From the NCBI GenBank assembly GCA_023101885.1, contig JALPQD010000102.1, positions 2,478,971 through 2,542,970 of the forward strand: a stretch of 64,000 nucleotides of DNA. Reading direction: 5' to 3'. Source of the DNA: Typhlomys cinereus (lineage: Eukaryota; Chordata; Mammalia; Rodentia; Platacanthomyidae). Within the stretch, counting starts at the first letter, position 1. Each line of letters starts with the position of its first letter. This document shows, in pieces, positions 34,416 through 46,264 of this stretch. The position numbers and the translations under genes were made by a program. Under the pieces are notes generated by a model, which had not been told where the DNA came from, searched no databases, and saw only the letters and a program-made list of their open reading frames with translations.

Positions 34416-35427
34416 AGGTCATGAAGAGACATACGGATCTTCATGTTGTCTACATGATAGATTTGAAGGATGTGGCACTGGGGGAGATGTACCATGCTGC
34501 CTGGTGGTACATCTCCCAGGACCCACCTTGGTTCCCATGGTATCTTCTGCTTTGTGCCTCTCATTTACAACAGAAGAACTATAGAATCATGACACTTCAA
34601 GCTTGAGAGGGGCTGGACAAATAGACAGACATTTTATTCTTGAGTTTTAGGACAATGTAGAAAAGAAACTTACTCTCGGGATTCTGTTTGTTTTTTTCTT
34701 TCTGGATGTCATGATGTGTCACAGCCCCGGGCCAGCCCAGCCCCCTGCAGCCCTTCATTCACAAGCCAGTAGAGCACCTCTTCCTAGGTCAGCTCAGTGA
34801 CAGATGCTCTTTGTACTTGCATTTAATTCCATGGCTTCGCAAATGTCGTCCAGCTCTTGGGAGACATTTTTGCCAGATGTGCATCATCCAAGTAGAGGGT
34901 ACGGATGAGTCACTTCTTAGAACACCAGGACTAAGAAATGCTAGCCTACACTGGCAACTGCAGAAAACATGCTCCCCCATCTGCCCCTCCCCCCTCCATT
35001 TTAACCCTGTGGTCTGGATCCAAACCTGTCACCATGAACATGAGCCATTAATTCTCAGAAACTTTATGCTTGCTCTCTGATGCTTTGGGTCAGAATGATT
35101 ATAAACCAGCAATCGTTATGATCTAGAGTGTGTGAGTGAGCTCCATAGGCTTGTGTCTTCCCGAAGTAGACTTCTGAGTGTGCTGCTCTGCATAAGATGA
35201 GACGACTTTGGCATTTCATTGACTTCTCAAAAGAATTCTCTATTCCTCAAAATGTTCAAGGCCTACTGAATGATTTCTAGCACATAAGAATCTGGCCCTC
35301 CAGACCAGTGAGTTATTCCCCAAGGACTCTATTATCAAAAGGAAAAAAGAAAGATACAGTTAAATATCTGATGGGCATCAATTCTATGCTGGCATCACTC
35401 GGAGCAGCTTCTCCAATGAGCTTACCA
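34416..35427. other. Gene-free sequence
   Basis: Contains a short inverted repeat near 34,480-34,515 (GGGAGATGTACCA... then TGGTACATCTCCC). Otherwise nothing recognised. Confidence 0.45.
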
Positions 35428-35545
35428 TCCACTCAAGCTCAGCGTCATTCTCCTGTTCACAGACAAGAAGACAAAGTCCGTAGAGGTCAAGTGCCTTCCC
35501 TGCCGCAGACCAGAGTCGCGGCCTCGAGACCAGGGCTCCCCAGGA
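35428..35545 (-). mobile_element. MIR SINE relic
   Basis: On the minus strand the order CGCGACTCTGGTCTGCGG, GGCACTTGACCTCTACGG, CTTCTTGTCTGTGAACAGG follows the MIR core and tail. Diverged. Confidence 0.55.
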
Positions 35546-36239
35546 CCGGGCGGAGAACAGAACACACGCAGCTCCCTCTCATCTGAGTGTATCCTGAACC
35601 CGTTTATTGAAACTTTCATGACAACTTTTATACAGAAAATTTTGGGGTAAAGAATGTTGCACCTACAACAGACATATAATTTTTTAGTCAGCAAAAATCA
35701 CCTTCAGGGTGGACATTTTTTCAAGAACCTAACCCATTGCTTCAGGGCAAAGGCACTTAACAGAAACATTCTCTCAGTATTTCCAAACTTATCTAATCTA
35801 TAATGCTTCACCGGATAGCTATGGGGCTGAGCCCACATTTTAACTGCTTTTTTTAAAATACAGAGGCAGAATGATCTCCTATTGATTTTAGCAAGGAACA
35901 TATTTTACAATTAACTATAGGAGTCCCCAACACCTCATAAGTCCCAGCATGAGCTTTTGCTGTTGTCCTCTCCAGGTTGATACTCTCAGTCAGGCAGGTC
36001 GACATAGGCACCAGGCATGGCAGCAGGTTCTAACTTGGGAAGATGTATGCAGCTCATGTAGTCTCTACTATCCAAGCTTAAACTACATCTCTAAGGAGGC
36101 CTTGACTTGGATACTCAAGGCCCATAAGCTATAGCTGGTTCTGTCGATGGAGCACTGAGGTATGCACTGAAGAAAAACACTTAAGCAATATAATTATTAA
36201 AAGAATAACTTCTATAATAGCATCCTTCTATTCCTTTAA
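35546..36239. other. Gene-free sequence, LTR-like signals on the minus strand
   Basis: On the minus strand TATAAAAG (35,623-35,630) precedes AATAAA (35,600-35,605), a promoter/polyadenylation pair as in an LTR. No matching second LTR was found, so this is weak. Confidence 0.25.
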
Positions 36240-36710
36240 TAGTAAGGTTGCTTATGTCTTCCTTTGAGGAATTCCAGAAGTGTATTGCCATCAGTTAGAT
36301 GACCCATCTGTGAACCATGCATACTCCAAACCTGGGGTCCAGTCAGGCCCCATATGCCGAGGGTGTCTCTTTCGAGGGTGTCTCTTTCGGGGCGGAGGCG
36401 ATCATTGGTGGGAGTGCACTCAGATGGTCCATCTCTGTGATTTCTCATAAGAGTGCTGTTTGGGGTAGGAAAGACACGGCCCCCTTTGCTTCTGACATGG
36501 ATTCTCCCAGTTTGGATTGCAAATACCATCTCCAGGGGCAGTCTTGGCATCTAGACTTTCTGGCATGATGGTCTCTTCCTTGGCCTTCAGCCAGGGTAAG
36601 AGGGTATCACAGTTTCTTTTAAGGTTCTGGTGGACTGAGAGCATAGTCTTGTACTTCTGGAATTTCTGAGTTAGTACATAGGTGGGAATTTTACCCACCT
36701 ATGTTTTAAG
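36240..36710 (-). pseudogene. Possible endogenous retrovirus pol (RNase H) relic
   Basis: On the minus strand, 36326-36299 reads EYAWFTDGSS, the aromatic-x-TDGSS motif around a catalytic aspartate of retroviral RNase H. An in-frame stop follows within a few residues and the flanking frame is broken, so no function remains. The match rests on one short motif; the retroviral class cannot be set. Confidence 0.4.
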
Positions 36711-37892
36711 ACTCTAGAAGTTATTCTCTAATTTCCTTAAAATCAGTGCACACATTCTGATTAACAAGTCTACTTATTGTAAATGACTAGACATGAAATT
36801 TCTATTTAGTATTTGACTGAAACTTAAAAAGCAGGCTTCTTCTCTAGAACAGAGAGCAGGAAGCTAGTTCCAAAAAACCCTAAGAAAGGGCACTTCTAAA
36901 TCCCAGAAGAATTCTTCCTGCCAGAGGCAAAACTTGAATTATCCCAAACAAAACCTAGGTAAAAATGCTTAGCACCTGTCCATGGACTTTATTTTGACAT
37001 ACCGAGAAATTCCTAGCACTTGCCCATGGGGTTACTGTGACCTTCCCAGGGAACAGGCTTTAGGCCTGAACTGGGAAGAAACACCAAGACCTGACAATTC
37101 CCATATTTTTCCTTATTTCTCTAAAATAAAGCCATGTCCTTATCCCAAAACATGTTACTTTGAATCCACCTTTTCCAAACTGAGACATATTCTACCAGAT
37201 TAGTTGGATAGGAGCGCAGCACTTCCCCAGCAAAGGCTGAGATTCAAGCTAGTACTATTAGACTCCACAATGTCCCAGTCACTACTGAATGTATTGATTA
37301 ATTTGTTTGGTCACTCTACTACCACTGGCTCCCTATTCTGTTTTTTAGACCCTTTTTCTGTGTTAAGAAAATTGATCCAATCTTGACAGGAGGTATCTGC
37401 CTTCCCCTCACCTATTATTGATTTACAACAGAGTTATACCCTGGGGGCTTCTGGATCAAACGGGCCCCACAGATACTTTAAAACTAAAGCATGACATTTG
37501 ACTAATATTTAGTAGCTGGAATGATTCGTCTAAAGGTGTAGATTTCAAACTTTTTTTTTTTTCTGAAATTGGAGGATTCACTGTTGTAAGTGGAGATGAA
37601 CCTGCCTGACTCTCTAGCTCTCCGCAGCCCTAACCACTTCTGGCCTGTTCTGCTCTCTGTCTCCGGCGTTGCCCTATGTCACCACTGGGGGCGCCAGACA
37701 CCTGAATTTTCAACTCTAATTCTCTCTTTTCTTCCCCTCCCTCTATATTCCCTTCTATATTTGCTAGGCTTTGTCATCCCTCTCCTGTGTAAGCAACTTA
37801 TATTTCTGTTTTGTTTCCTCATGCTTTCTCACACTTATCTTTTCCTCTGCCTATTCCTGGAATAGAAGCAAAGACAGAAGATGGGGTCTTTG

Positions 37893-37896
<4 letters not shown>
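36711..37896. other. Gene-free sequence, possible retroviral remnants
   Basis: A near-repeat pair (36970-36985 and 37014-37029) lies upstream of an AATAAA near 37,123, which could be LTR-like. GGGCGCCA at 37689-37696 reads TGGCGCCC on the minus strand, the start of a tRNA-Lys primer-binding site, but only eight bases match. T-run at 37,550. Confidence 0.25.
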
Positions 37897-37938
<42 letters not shown>

Positions 37939-37964
37939 CTGTCTCTGTCTCTCTCTCTCTCTCA
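37897..37964. repeat. (CT)n microsatellite
   Basis: CT repeats with a few GTCT interruptions. Confidence 0.95.
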
Positions 37965-38924
37965 TTGCCTGAACACTGCACTGCCAAGTATCCAAGCCTG
38001 GCTTCTGGTTTCTTTGTCAGGTAGCATTCCTTTTCTCGTGTTTTCCTTAAAAAGAAAGAAACAGCCCAACATATCTGAGTGTGGTAAATGCCATTTTATT
38101 TTACACGTTCTGCCTCTCAAATAGCAACAGCATCAGCAACAACCCCCAGATAGTCAAGGTGGGGGTATTGAACATCAGCCATTAGGACACCGTACACTGG
38201 TGTGTGCCTGTTTTCTGAGCTCTATACACACAGGCTCGAGGCTCTGTGAGACAGCAGGTTTTTTTCTGAGACGGGGTGGTATGATTTGCAGATTTCTCAG
38301 CATTTTTTTTTCTCTCTCTAAGCTTTTTGAGCCTTGTGTGAAGTTTCATTTGTTTTATGGCTATTTTGTTTATTTTAACTTTGCTCAGGTTCTAATATGC
38401 TTATTTTTTTTCTTTGTCACCGATTTACAGAAATGACAAGGACAGGACAAGTATGACTTACTAGTATGACCCACTTCAAGTGGCCGCCTGCCCTGGTTAC
38501 TTTCTGCAGAAGTACAGATGAGAATGGAGATTCAGTCCATAATGTGGCTTCTCCTTGACCCCTTCCTTTACTGGAGGCTGCAGGATGAATGTTATCCTCC
38601 TAGCTAATAAAATGCACATTTCAGGGATTCAGGAATTACATTAGCTTGAACAAGATTCCCAGAAGGTCTGCCTGCTCTGTTCTGTTTCTGGATGGACCGT
38701 TTTGTTCATAGAGAAATCACACATTTCTAGTGGGCCTCAGATGACCTTAATGAATTCATCTAAAGTTCAGGGAGTCTTGATTTTTACCCTGGGATTTGCC
38801 ATCAAAGTGTTCTATGACTTTGGACAGTGTAGTTAATTTGTTTCCCCATTCTCTTTCTCACTCATTCACATGTAGAATTGCTACATAATTTATCTTTTTC
38901 ATCTTTAAAAATATTAGCTGCTAA
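37965..38924. other. Gene-free sequence
   Basis: Nothing recognised. Confidence 0.5.
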
Positions 38925-39191
38925 CTTTCAGGAATTCAGCTCCAGTGTTTCAAATGTGTCCTGAGAGGACATAAAGCACTTGAGAAATACTCCAAAGAGA
39001 GGCACAAAGAAGCTTATGATGAAGCTGTTAGTCCCATTTATCATGCGAACAAACTGAGATGTGAGCTAATCAATCTGGAAGGTCGACTCACACAAATCTA
39101 CTTGACTAAAAGGGCTATGTCTTTTCTTTTCTCAAGTTTTTCTGTGAAAATAATTGAAAGTTCGCATCTGTCCCCAAAACTTTCAGTCTAG
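38925..39191 (+). pseudogene. Unrecognised protein-like open frame (stop to stop, no start)
   Basis: Between an in-frame TAA (38922-38924) and TAG (39189-39191) lies an 88-codon frame. Its first 60 residues look protein-like: CFKCVLRGHKALEKYSKE, then HKEAYDEAV and LRCELINLEGRLTQIYL, rich in charged residues, low in Phe/Ser and helical in pattern. The last 25 residues look like random translation. There is no methionine before residue 62. The frame is entered just after CTAACTTTCAG, which could be a branch point and acceptor, but no matching donor is seen before the stop. I do not recognise the family. It could be a decayed retrocopy, a lone exon or chance. Confidence 0.35.
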
Positions 39192-40394
39192 AGTGGGTGA
39201 GAGTGCATAGATAATAACTGTGACTTAAGGTGTTGTGAATTCTGCTTGCTCGACAACATTGCAAAGCTATAGAAGAAGGGCCAATGCAAAAAAAAAAAGG
39301 GGGAGAGGCTGTGTTTGGGTCTTTGTTATTAGTGATGTCGTTGCCATGGTCACCCTGCGAGCCTGTCTCAGGCTCAATTAAGATGACAGTACATGTTGGC
39401 GTCAAAGATAGGAAACATTAATCTTTCCAACAACTGTGAGGAGCACACATCAGTGTGATCCCCTAATTCCACACCCTCCTCTGTGTCTGCAGATTGAGTT
39501 AGCCTTCCCTTTCGTCCAGTGACACAGATGACTTCTCCTGGGATCCAAGCCGATCTGAGCTTACTCTGCTGATGTACCTGAAGGCAAGTTAACACTCCTC
39601 AAATGTGGGAATGAGGAATTTCAAAAGTCCCACTGAGATGTTCTGTAAGGAGCCAAATGACCATGCTCGAAGAATATTAAACCCCAGGCTGCATGCCAGA
39701 TTTGAATTCTCTGGAACTCTATGAGACAATCATTACTTCATTCAGAGACTAAGAATCCAGTCCAATAAAAACAAACCAATTTATAACAGTGTTACAGACA
39801 AATTCAGTTTGTAACTCTTGACTAAGGCTTCGCATATTAGCTGGGCTGCCACACTCAAGCAAAGACCTTTTTCATCTTCGGAGTTGGCATTCTTGGGATC
39901 AGACCCACTGAGTCCCACATGCCCAGAAGGCTGTTCAGGTGGAAACGCCTGTGGTCACTGACGCTGGGGATTTAGAAGCACTTGTTCCAGCTGTGCGGCT
40001 TGCCTCACAGAAACCACCTGTGGCCCCTGGAGAGGGAGGGGCCCCTTCTTGCATCACATTCTTCCAGGCTTGATCCACTCATTAGGCAAAGTGGAAACAG
40101 CTTTCTTGCCACCCAGAACCAGCAAGTGCATAGCTCAATCTAGTATCTAACTTGCTGCAGAACGGCCTTTACTATAACCCTGCACCACACTCCTCAGATA
40201 ACCACCTGTCTAAGACTTTCCTCTGAGCTTGGGTTTCAAAACGTCGGTTCTTCATCAGCAAGGCAAAAAATCCAATATGCACCTGGAAGAAGGAGGACCC
40301 ATGGTTAGCAAGAATAGTTTTGCGGACATTCATTTTTGAAATGCGTCCTTTGTTCAGTGAAACAGATGAGATGCTGTGAATATGGATCTGGACA
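39192..40394. other. Gene-free sequence
   Basis: Nothing recognised. Confidence 0.5.
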
Positions 40395-40860
40395 ATCTTT
40401 TTTAAATTTTGTATTATTTATAATTACGAAGTCATTACCCTCCTCACAACCCCCATTTCCCAATCTTATTGCCGCTTCACCCCCTGGGAGACTTCTTGCT
40501 GACAAGCTTCCCTGATTCTCTGGGTGTATGCGACCCACTGCGACCTCTCTTTGCAGTGTTTCTCAAGTGTGTGTTCTCGCGTGTGTCTCTGCGCCGGGGG
40601 CAGCGTGACTATGTCAATGGAGGTACCACTGACACCTGACCGGCTTCTTCCTCTGGTCAGCTTTGACCATAATTATCACTGAAGTAGATGGGACCATCTG
40701 AGTCCCTTCCTCCTTCATCGTGCTGTGTCCTTGGACCCAATCTTGCCTAGATCACGTGCATGGGGACTTGGTTGCAGTACATTTGTGGCTACGTTGGTTT
40801 TCTGACTAGGGAGTTCTGTATGTTGGTGCATCACCTCCTGGTCTAGTTTGGAGATCATTC
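40395..40860 (-). mobile_element. LINE-1 3' end relic
   Basis: TTTTTTAAATTTTGTATT then ACAACCCCCATTTCCCAATC and CACCCCCTGGGAGACTTC, a diverged reversed L1 3' UTR like those at 28.5 and 33.9 kb. Confidence 0.55.
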
Positions 40861-41285
40861 TTTGTTTTTCGAGTGTCATCCAATTGAAAGACAAAGACTT
40901 TCTTTGACCTTAGCACAACAGGAACTGAGAGAAGGCAACTGGATACTGACTTTGAAAAGCATGACAAACTAAGCACTGGAAATTGGTGGACTATGTTGCT
41001 CACACTTCCTTTATTGAAAATTTAAAGTAAATATATTTTTGAAGCTTCTACTTTAAAAAGAAAAACTGTACATACTTGTGATGTTTTCAAACGTGTATAT
41101 TGTATAATAAGTCAGATTGAAGTCTGTATCCTCAAACACTTACTGTTCCTTTATGGAGAAACATTCAAAGTGTTTTTCTTCAAGCTCTTTGGAACATCCA
41201 ATACATTGCTTCTATGAACAGTTACCCCAGAGTGCATCAAGGTAGCAGAACCACTTACTACTACTTAATTATAACTTAGTATCCA
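40861..41285. other. Gene-free sequence
   Basis: Nothing certain; may be the decayed 3' end of the ancient L1 that follows. Confidence 0.35.
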
Positions 41286-42435
41286 GTGATCAACATTATT
41301 CTTCCCTTCCCCTTCTCTTTACAGCCTTTGGTAATTAGAATTCTAGCCTCGACTTTTGTGTCATCTGCTTTTTATGGTAAGAGCGAGATATATATTACCT
41401 GTGTCGGAGTGAGGCTTATTTCACCTAATCTGATTTCAGGCTCTATCTACATTGTTACAAATTGTGACAGGATTTCATTCTCTCTTCCCCCCCCCACGCC
41501 TGAGTATTCAATAGTCCACTTGTGCCACATTTTCTTTAATCACTCACCGCTTTGGTGGACAGATTGGTTTCATTTGTTGGTCATTGAAATAGCACTGTAA
41601 TGACATGGAAGCACAACTGTCCCTCCCACACTGACTCTATTTCCCTTGGGTATGCAGCAAGGTTACTGGATCTTATCAACTTCTATTTTTAATTTCTGAG
41701 GAAACTTTTTTTTCTTACACCTATGTCAATGCACATTTCCAGTGATACACACAGGTTGCCACATCTTTGTTAACACTTGCTGCTTTTTGTCTTGTTGAGA
41801 TTTCCTTGTGGTTTTGATTTGCATCTCTTTGATGACTAGTGATACCCAGTATTTATTTATTTGTTTTAAATACTTATTATCCATTTACCTATCTTTTTTG
41901 GAAGGGAAACTCATATTTAAGTCTATTGCTCATTTTAAATTTTTAAGAAAGTTTCTTTTTCAAAATACCTTTTTTATTCATTGACAACTTCATACACACA
42001 CGCAACAAACTTCTCATCCCCCTCCCATTTTTTTTTTTGCTATTGAACTTTTTGAGTTTCTCACATATTTTAGATGTCAGCCAGTCATGTAGTTTTTGTA
42101 AATATTTTCTCTTATTCTTTAGTTTGCCTCTTTCTCTGCTGATAATCCCCTTTGCTCCTTAAACGCATTTTAGTTTGATACAATCCCACTTATTTTTGTT
42201 TCCTCTGCTTTGGGGTCTTGTTCAAAAAATCCCTGCCTGTTCCAGTTTTTTCTGAGCTCTTCTCTAGGAATGTCATGATTTCTGGTCTCAGTCTATCTTG
42301 AGTTGAGTTTTGGAATTGGTGATGACCTAGAGGGGCAGCTTTCTTTATTTTCCTTGTGGGTATCCAATTTTCCATGCCCTTATTGAAAATCATGTTATTT
42401 CCCCATTGTATGTTCTTGGCACTCTTGTAAAAAAA
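41286..42435 (-). mobile_element. Ancient LINE-1 ORF2/3' relic (L1M-like)
   Basis: The plus strand shows reversed old-L1 landmarks: ATTTCCTTGTGGTTTTGATT with TGCATCTCTTTGATGACTAG, then CTGGTCTCAGTCTATCTTG and TATGTTCTTGGCACTCTTG. Coding frames are destroyed. 41,945-42,035 (ACCTTTTTTATTCATTGACA, CCCCTCCC, T9) looks like a younger short L1 3' end inserted in it. Confidence 0.75.
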
Positions 42436-42701
42436 ATCACACCTGATCCCCAGGCTGGGGAGTCTTGTGCTCTCTCTCTCTTTCCTGCCCGAGAATGTCA
42501 GGAACATCCCCCTGGATGTCTGACTAACATATCAGCAATTTAGTCCATAGGTACCATGGACTAGGGTCTGATGATACATAGTCATCAAGCTCCACCCAGC
42601 AATGGATGGCACTAGTGGTGCCTGGTCCTAGATGTCAGGTGTAAGAGGTGTCTCTCCCCTTTGTGAGTTGCTTGGATAATTCAGGCAACTTCTTTCTTTC
42701 C

Positions 42702-42758
<57 letters not shown>

Positions 42759-43224
42759 TTTCCTTATTATTGGAGTAAAACCAGACAACATGGTCTCTTA
42801 TCGGACTTCCTTAGCTCTCATGAATACACTTGTGGCTGACTAACTGTTAAATTGGTATCTCTTGAGAGCCCAGCTCTGGGTCGTTTTACTGGTTACTATT
42901 ATGGCTCACCCCATTTCGACTGTTCCTGATTGTCCCTGGAAGAAGGATGTCCAATATCAGGGATCACTTAATGTTTGCTTAGTAATGTTCTGACACTAAA
43001 GTGATAATTCCAAAACCAATTTTTAACAAGAGCAGCTTTGCCACCTAACTTGTCTCATTTTCATTTTCTAGAACCAGCCACTTCTTTGTTCTGAGATCAT
43101 GTACAAGTTTATTCCAGGAGACTTAGATCTGAGGGTTTTGACTGCTTTAAATTCTGAACAAAAAACTAAGAAAAATCTCATCTAACAAGATGGCTCAGGA
43201 AGTAAAAGTCTAATGATCGGATAT
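42436..43224. other. Gene-free sequence
   Basis: Holds a GT microsatellite; otherwise nothing recognised. Confidence 0.5.
42705..42757. repeat. (GT)n microsatellite
   Basis: About 26 GT units. Confidence 0.97.
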
Positions 43225-43660
43225 GCTTGTAAGAGGTAGGTGTCAATGTGCCAATTGAAGGCTGAGCTTTGAGCACATCTGTAGAGAGTAAGTAATTGAG
43301 GCAAATCCTGAGCAAATCTGCAGAAGTTCATTTAGGTGATGTGAGAAGACCCAGTTCACAGTGGGCAAGGCCATTCCCTGGGCAGGGAGGGGGCTCAGTA
43401 TGAGGGGGCATCCTTTGGCATGCTTCGGTGTAGTTGGACAGACTTGCAGTCTGCCAAGTGAGGTTTGCCCCTCTCTCACTGATCCTCAGTGGAGATGTGT
43501 GGCCAGTTCCCTTGGCGCTTGTGTTGGTGTGGGAACTCTCCTGTCAAACAGAATAAGAACTGTATTTGACAACTGAGGGAAATAATAAAATCCCCTTATC
43601 TCCCCAAACTGTTTGATTGTGAACTTATTGGTACCGCACAGTCAAACTGAGCACAGTAAC
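43225..43660 (+). mobile_element. Solo LTR, older MaLR-like variant
   Basis: Follows the order of the LTR at 44,654: GAGCTTTGAGCACATCTGTA, AGAAGACCCAGTTCACAGTG, GGGGGCATCCTTTGGCATGC, TGTGTGGCCAGTTCCCTTGG, then AATAAA near 43,584 and a tail CTGTTTGATTGTGAACTTAT. It is clearly more diverged. Ends are approximate. Confidence 0.72.
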
Positions 43661-44429
43661 TCCAAATTCTACATAGTAGATCGAGAGATCTGACTCCTAG
43701 AAATTGTTCTCTGACCTCAACACATATTTTATATGCATAATAGATACATAAATAAATGGAAAACAAATTTTGAATGTTTTCTGTCTCATTAGAACTGGAG
43801 GATTGGATTTACCTTGGGGAAGATTCAACCTTCTATGTAGAGGTGAAACAAAACAAGTATGTTCTTGGCAGACTAGTTTACTTGTGCCAAACTACCCGCC
43901 ATTGTTCTTAGAGGAAAATCTAAATGCAGCAAAGCGACAAAACTGACAAAGTAAATAAATGCTCTGTAGCTACTGAATTTAAGATTACTGAGCTTTCACA
44001 TTCATCGCTTCAACTGTAACTCTGAGAGTGTCTGCAAGAGAAAGGCGTGTGTGCGCTTCTTCCAGAGCATGGTGGGCTCGCATCTTATACAGAGGTAGGT
44101 CAGACCTTCTCATAGCGTGTGGGTACGTGATTATCAAGACATGTGTTACTCTAAGTCCATACAAAATAATCTCTAAACATTCCCGAGGGGGTCAAGTTGC
44201 AATGCCTAGAATCATAGAATAAAATCTGATGCATCAGGACAAATCCATTCAGAGGCACTTACTGTGAAGTATTTTTTGGCGATTATCTTCAAAAATAGAA
44301 ATGGACTATTTTTCATGCTTTTTGAAAAACCAGATCATTACCTCCCAGTTAGGATGGGTCCCTACCACTGATGTGCTGGATGGGCTCTGCTCATCTCCAG
44401 AGCTCTTGGGCATTTATGTTCTTATACTC
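43661..44429. other. Gene-free sequence
   Basis: Nothing recognised. Confidence 0.5.
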
Positions 44430-44653
44430 TATTTATTTGAAATTATCTTTTTAAAATTAATTTTTCTATTTTTACAAGCATATTTAGTATTCATACCAGC
44501 TTCTCTCCCTCTCCCATTCTCTCCATCCCATCCCTTTCCTTCACCATCCCTTCCATTCCCTCCCACCCTTCCCCCTGTGTGCTTCTATGGACCCCAGAAT
44601 TCATTCTGACCTGTCTTTTCCTATGGGGGCTCAGGCCTCTATGATATATCAAG
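44430..44653 (-). mobile_element. Old LINE-1 3' end, left part (outermost nest layer)
   Basis: A T-rich start and C-rich tract (CTCTCCCATTCTCTCCATCC, TTCCCTCCCACCCTTCCCCC) match reversed L1 3' UTRs in the window. It breaks off at the start of the LTR at 44,654 and appears to resume at 52,685. Confidence 0.65.
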
Positions 44654-45060
44654 TGTCATAGTTAAGCACAGTGTCAACTTGAGCTCTGGGTACATTCGTA
44701 GAGAGTTGATGGTTGAGTTAAGCCCAGAGAGAATCTGAAGGGGATTGTCTAGCTGATGGGAAAGGTCCAGCCCATGGTGGGTGGGACTAGGACCCTGGAT
44801 AAATCACAGAGAACTGGTTGAGAGAGGGGGCATCCTTCTATTCACTTGGCCAGACATGCTGGCCTGGCAAGTAAGGATTGTCATCTCTCCTCCATTACGT
44901 GGTGATGATGTGGCCAGTTCCCTCAACCCTGGTCTTGGTGTGTGCTCTCCCGTCAAGCTGGACTATGAACTGTAACCAGTAATCATAAGAGAATACATCC
45001 CTTGTTCCCTTAAGCTGTTCAATGGTCATTTATCAGCAACCATGCAGGCAGACTGCAACA
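44654..45060 (+). mobile_element. 5' LTR of MaLR-like provirus
   Basis: A 407-bp LTR from TGTCATAGTTAAGCACAG to GGCAGACTGCAACA, with TG...CA ends. It shares roughly 85-90% of bases by eye with the 3' LTR (46,233-46,264 plus 52,279-52,684). The preceding five bases, TCAAG, compare with TTAAG after the 3' LTR, a 5-bp target duplication with one change, as in ERVL/MaLR elements. Confidence 0.82.
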
Positions 45061-46232
45061 GAATTTGGTACCCAGGAAATGGGGGTGTTGCTGATAAATC
45101 TGACTATGTGGACTTTGTGGCTTTTGAAAGGTTTTGCTGGACAAATTTGGAAATGTTTGAAGATTTTCACTTTGTGGATTACCAATACCATTCTTCAGAG
45201 TTTAGTGGGCCAAATGGATAATGTCAGTGCTGAGAGAGTTGTGAATTGTTTGGGCCCCATTTGTGATGAGGGGAACAAGGACTTTGGTAAAGTTGAATTT
45301 AAAGACGATGTACTGCTTTGCTTGACAGAAGAGAGCTGTGTTGGCAGCCTTGAAGGTTGGATGTGCAAAGGGCACGCAGCAGAATATCTGCCACCGTTGG
45401 ACAAATGAGTAGCAGTGAAGGAAAACCTAATGCCTTGCACTGGGACGGTGGAAGACGTGAAAACCACCGTATGGCAAGTTTGTAGTTTGAAAACTCAAGT
45501 TCCTTCAGGGGCTGAAAGCCTAAGTTAAAGCCATTTCTTGCCCTCTGGATGTTTGGCTGCCTAAAAAAGGCTTTTCCAGCATCAGCCCATAAAACTTGGT
45601 AAAACTGTGGCTTGAGTGGACTAAGCTACATTTCAAACTCGCTTCAGAGTCTGGCAGCATCCCCCAGGTGGTACTGGTGATTACAGGGTTCATGAAGAGC
45701 AACAAAAGTTTGGCGCCAAGTGGCAGGTGTAGATTCCTGCAAGAGAAGGTGAAGCTTATAGCTGCAGAGACGAACCCAGTGTGTTGGAATTGCCAGAACC
45801 TTGGGGTGTATGCTGAGGATGGCTGTGAGTGGAGATTCAGCCTGGTTCAAAGGAATTCTGCTTTTACAACTTCAAGCTGCAAACAGAGATTGGGAATTCC
45901 TGAAATCTTTGAGCCACCATGATTACATGATGAGCAACAGAAGATGGACTTTGAAGTACAAGGATGTGGTAATTTGCTGGATTTTGGTGTTAACTTGTTG
46001 TTTTTTCATTGTTACAATGATTCTATTTGGAATATTTAAAGATTTTATTTGGCATATTTAAAAAAGACTGTTAGTTCCAACATTTTAATAACTGAAATTT
46101 TAAAGAGATATTTTAAATTTGTTTATGAAATGTATTTATATTTTTAAGATAAGTTTTATCATCTGTGGAGACAAGAAAAGGTTACAGTTTAAAAGTGCTA
46201 TTGCTTTTGTGTCAAGGTTGACAAGGGTGGAG
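45061..46232 (+). mobile_element. Internal region of MaLR-like provirus (no functional gene)
   Basis: It begins GAATTTGGTACCCAGGAA directly after the LTR, the place and style of a MaLR primer-binding region, and ends in a purine-rich GACAAGGGTGGAG before the 3' LTR. It is about 1.2 kb. The open frames inside (for example 45,022-45,408) have no retroviral domain I recognise. MaLR elements are non-autonomous, so this is expected. Confidence 0.72.
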
Positions 46233-46264
46233 TGTCATATTTAAGCACAGGTGTCAACTTGACT
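46233..46264 (+). mobile_element. 3' LTR of MaLR-like provirus, first 32 bp
   Basis: TGTCATATTTAAGCACAGGT and the next 12 bases match the LTR start. The LTR is then interrupted by an L1 and continues at 52,279. Confidence 0.85.

Noticed and set aside
41286..41600. 104-residue plus-strand frame
   Set aside because: Lies antisense within the ancient L1 relic; no independent support.
45022..45408. 128-residue frame in the LTR element
   Set aside because: Begins in the 5' LTR and runs into the MaLR-like internal region; no gag, pro or pol motif seen.
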